NCBI RefSeq assembly: GCF_051014685.1
Contig: NC_135060.1
Span: 7,750,001 to 7,814,000, forward strand
DNA length: 64,000 nucleotides
Direction: 5' to 3'
DNA from: Ptiloglossa arizonensis
Lineage: Eukaryota > Arthropoda > Insecta > Hymenoptera > Colletidae
Part shown: positions 63,064 through 64,000 of the stretch, one piece after another
How the letters are laid out: every line of letters starts with the position of its first letter
Numbering within the stretch: the stretch's first letter is position 1
The notes under the pieces: generated by a model
What the model was told of the DNA's origin: nothing
Databases searched by the model: none
The model's input: the letters and a program-made list of their open reading frames with translations, nothing else
Made by a program: the position numbers and the translations under genes

Positions 63064-63450
63064 ATGCTCGAACTTAATGCTACTTTAATGCTCGAGCTTC
63101 CGATCGGAATATTGCTCCAACTATTTAACGACAATTATTACGATTTACTATTGGGAACGTTTCATCGAACAGAGAACAATAATCTTTATTATCGTTGTAA
63201 CAACGACGTCTGGAATTTCCCGAAACGGTTGAACGATAGTAAACATCGTCTTTACGATGTAACGTCAGAAGCAGAACTGTTGAACGAAACGAGTGGTATA
63301 CGAGTCCCTACACGTTATTTAAGAATATGTCGTCTGATGCACGCGACATTTGATAAAAAATTCATCCGACCTTCCACCGATTATTTCGTGATCGTTACAA
63401 ATATAGAATACACACACTTGGTAGTTAGAAATAACTATACGCGGTGGTAA
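63064..63450 (+). CDS. Unassigned 128-codon ORF, divergent from the channel gene
   Basis: An ATG 68 bp upstream of the channel start, on the opposite strand, opens 128 codons to TAA. The protein begins MLELNATLMLELPIGILLQL and is rich in Asn, Tyr, Arg and Thr. It has no signal peptide or transmembrane segment I can defend beyond a weakly hydrophobic start, and no known motif. In AT-rich DNA a chance ORF this long is possible but not frequent. Splice sites were not obvious. It could be a lineage-specific gene, part of an exon, or nothing. Confidence 0.2.
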   Translation: MLELNATLMLELPIGILLQLFNDNYYDLLLGTFHRTENNNLYYRCNNDVWNFPKRLNDSKHRLYDVTSEAELLNETSGIRVPTRYLRICRLMHATFDKKFIRPSTDYFVIVTNIEYTHLVVRNNYTRW

Positions 63451-63483
63451 ATAATTAATGGTTCATAAATGAGACCACAATTG

Positions 63484-63829
63484 TACAGGGTGTTACTGGA
63501 CGAGGGGTACCATTGGGCAGGTGGTGATTCTACGTGCGAAAACAAGTCGTGAAAAAGCAATAACATTTTACCATTCGAAGGTCCGTTTACGAGTTTGAAA
63601 ATTGTTGCATCGTGTCTTAATTAATAAAAAAGAATATTTGTCAATTTTCAAACTTGGAAACCAAGTATTAGCCAATGGTAGCAAACGTATCATTTACACA
63701 TTTTTGAACTTGATTTTCTCGTAAACGAAGCTTCGAATGGGAAATTGTTATTACTTTTTTTTGACTTATTTTCGTACGTAGAATCACCACTTGCTCGATG
63801 GTACCACTCGTTTGGTAACACTCTGTATA
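63484..63829. mobile_element. 346-bp fold-back (long terminal inverted repeat) MITE
   Basis: The left arm starts TACAGGGTGTTACTGGACGA and includes GTGGTGATTCTACGTGCGAA. The right arm, read in reverse complement, has TACAGAGTGTTACC and GTGGTGATTCTACGTACGAA. The arms match over roughly 120 bp with scattered differences, leaving a ~105-bp AT-rich loop. TA borders both ends, suggesting TA target duplication. There is no ORF. The transposase family is unknown to me. Confidence 0.8.
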
Positions 63830-64000
63830 ACGATACACCATAGCACGATAACTCGAGGAAATTTAATTATTATTATTTTTATAATTTACGATCGTAAATT
63901 TTGTAATTATTTAATCATTATTTGTATAATTTACAAACGTATACTTTGTTGTCTTTTTTTTTTAACAAGGCATTGCTTTTTTTCTCTAACGGTTGGAAAA

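Overview
This window is arthropod nuclear DNA, most likely from an aculeate hymenopteran (bee, wasp or ant). The evidence is interrupted genes with short GT-AG introns, an Imd-pathway caspase of the Dredd type, a pickpocket-type DEG/ENaC channel, mariner-like miniature elements, and a strikingly CpG-rich noncoding background (TCGA, CGAAACG and TTCGTTCG everywhere). CpG-poor sequence is confined to one gene-dense block. The species cannot be named from the sequence alone. No bacterial, viral or CRISPR features were seen.

Layout. Positions 1-15898 hold no protein exon I can support. They contain a GC/CpG-rich promoter-like stretch (about 6.4-7.6 kb), several tandem duplications, a MITE and a 2.3-kb inverted-repeat structure. 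Positions 15899-47652 (+) are one long gene for the AMP-activated protein kinase gamma subunit (SNF4Agamma). A first coding exon lies at 15.9 kb and a 49-nt second exon at 16.9 kb. A 28.8-kb intron follows, then seven close-packed exons (45.7-47.7 kb) encode four CBS domains and a Ser/Pro-rich acidic tail. Two further candidate N-termini (34.5 kb and 45.69 kb) are in phase with the same core. The giant intron is full of tandem repeats. About 2.5 kb of AT-rich sequence, probably 3'UTR, follows.

From 50.5 to 57.3 kb the DNA is AT-rich, CpG-poor and gene-dense. WDR74 (ribosome biogenesis, 8 exons, minus strand) converges with SNF4Agamma. Dredd (caspase-8-like, 6 exons, plus strand) starts 2.5 kb upstream of WDR74 in divergent orientation. 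A complete 10-exon pickpocket-family sodium channel (minus strand, 62996 to 57271) converges tail-to-tail with Dredd, with only 270 bp between stop codons. The last kilobase contains an unassigned 128-codon ORF and a 346-bp fold-back element.

I joined the exons by eye, using reading phase at each GT-AG junction. All three main gene models close to an exact multiple of three with no internal stop: 475, 423 and 492 aa for SNF4Agamma, WDR74 and Dredd, and 526 aa for the channel. The genes are not an operon and share no evident pathway: energy sensing, ribosome assembly, innate immunity/apoptosis and sensory or ion transport. I found no convincing wholly new system. The most informative novelties are the alternative AMPK-gamma N-termini, the sharp composition boundary near 45 kb, the very tight Dredd/channel convergence and several unclassified repeats.
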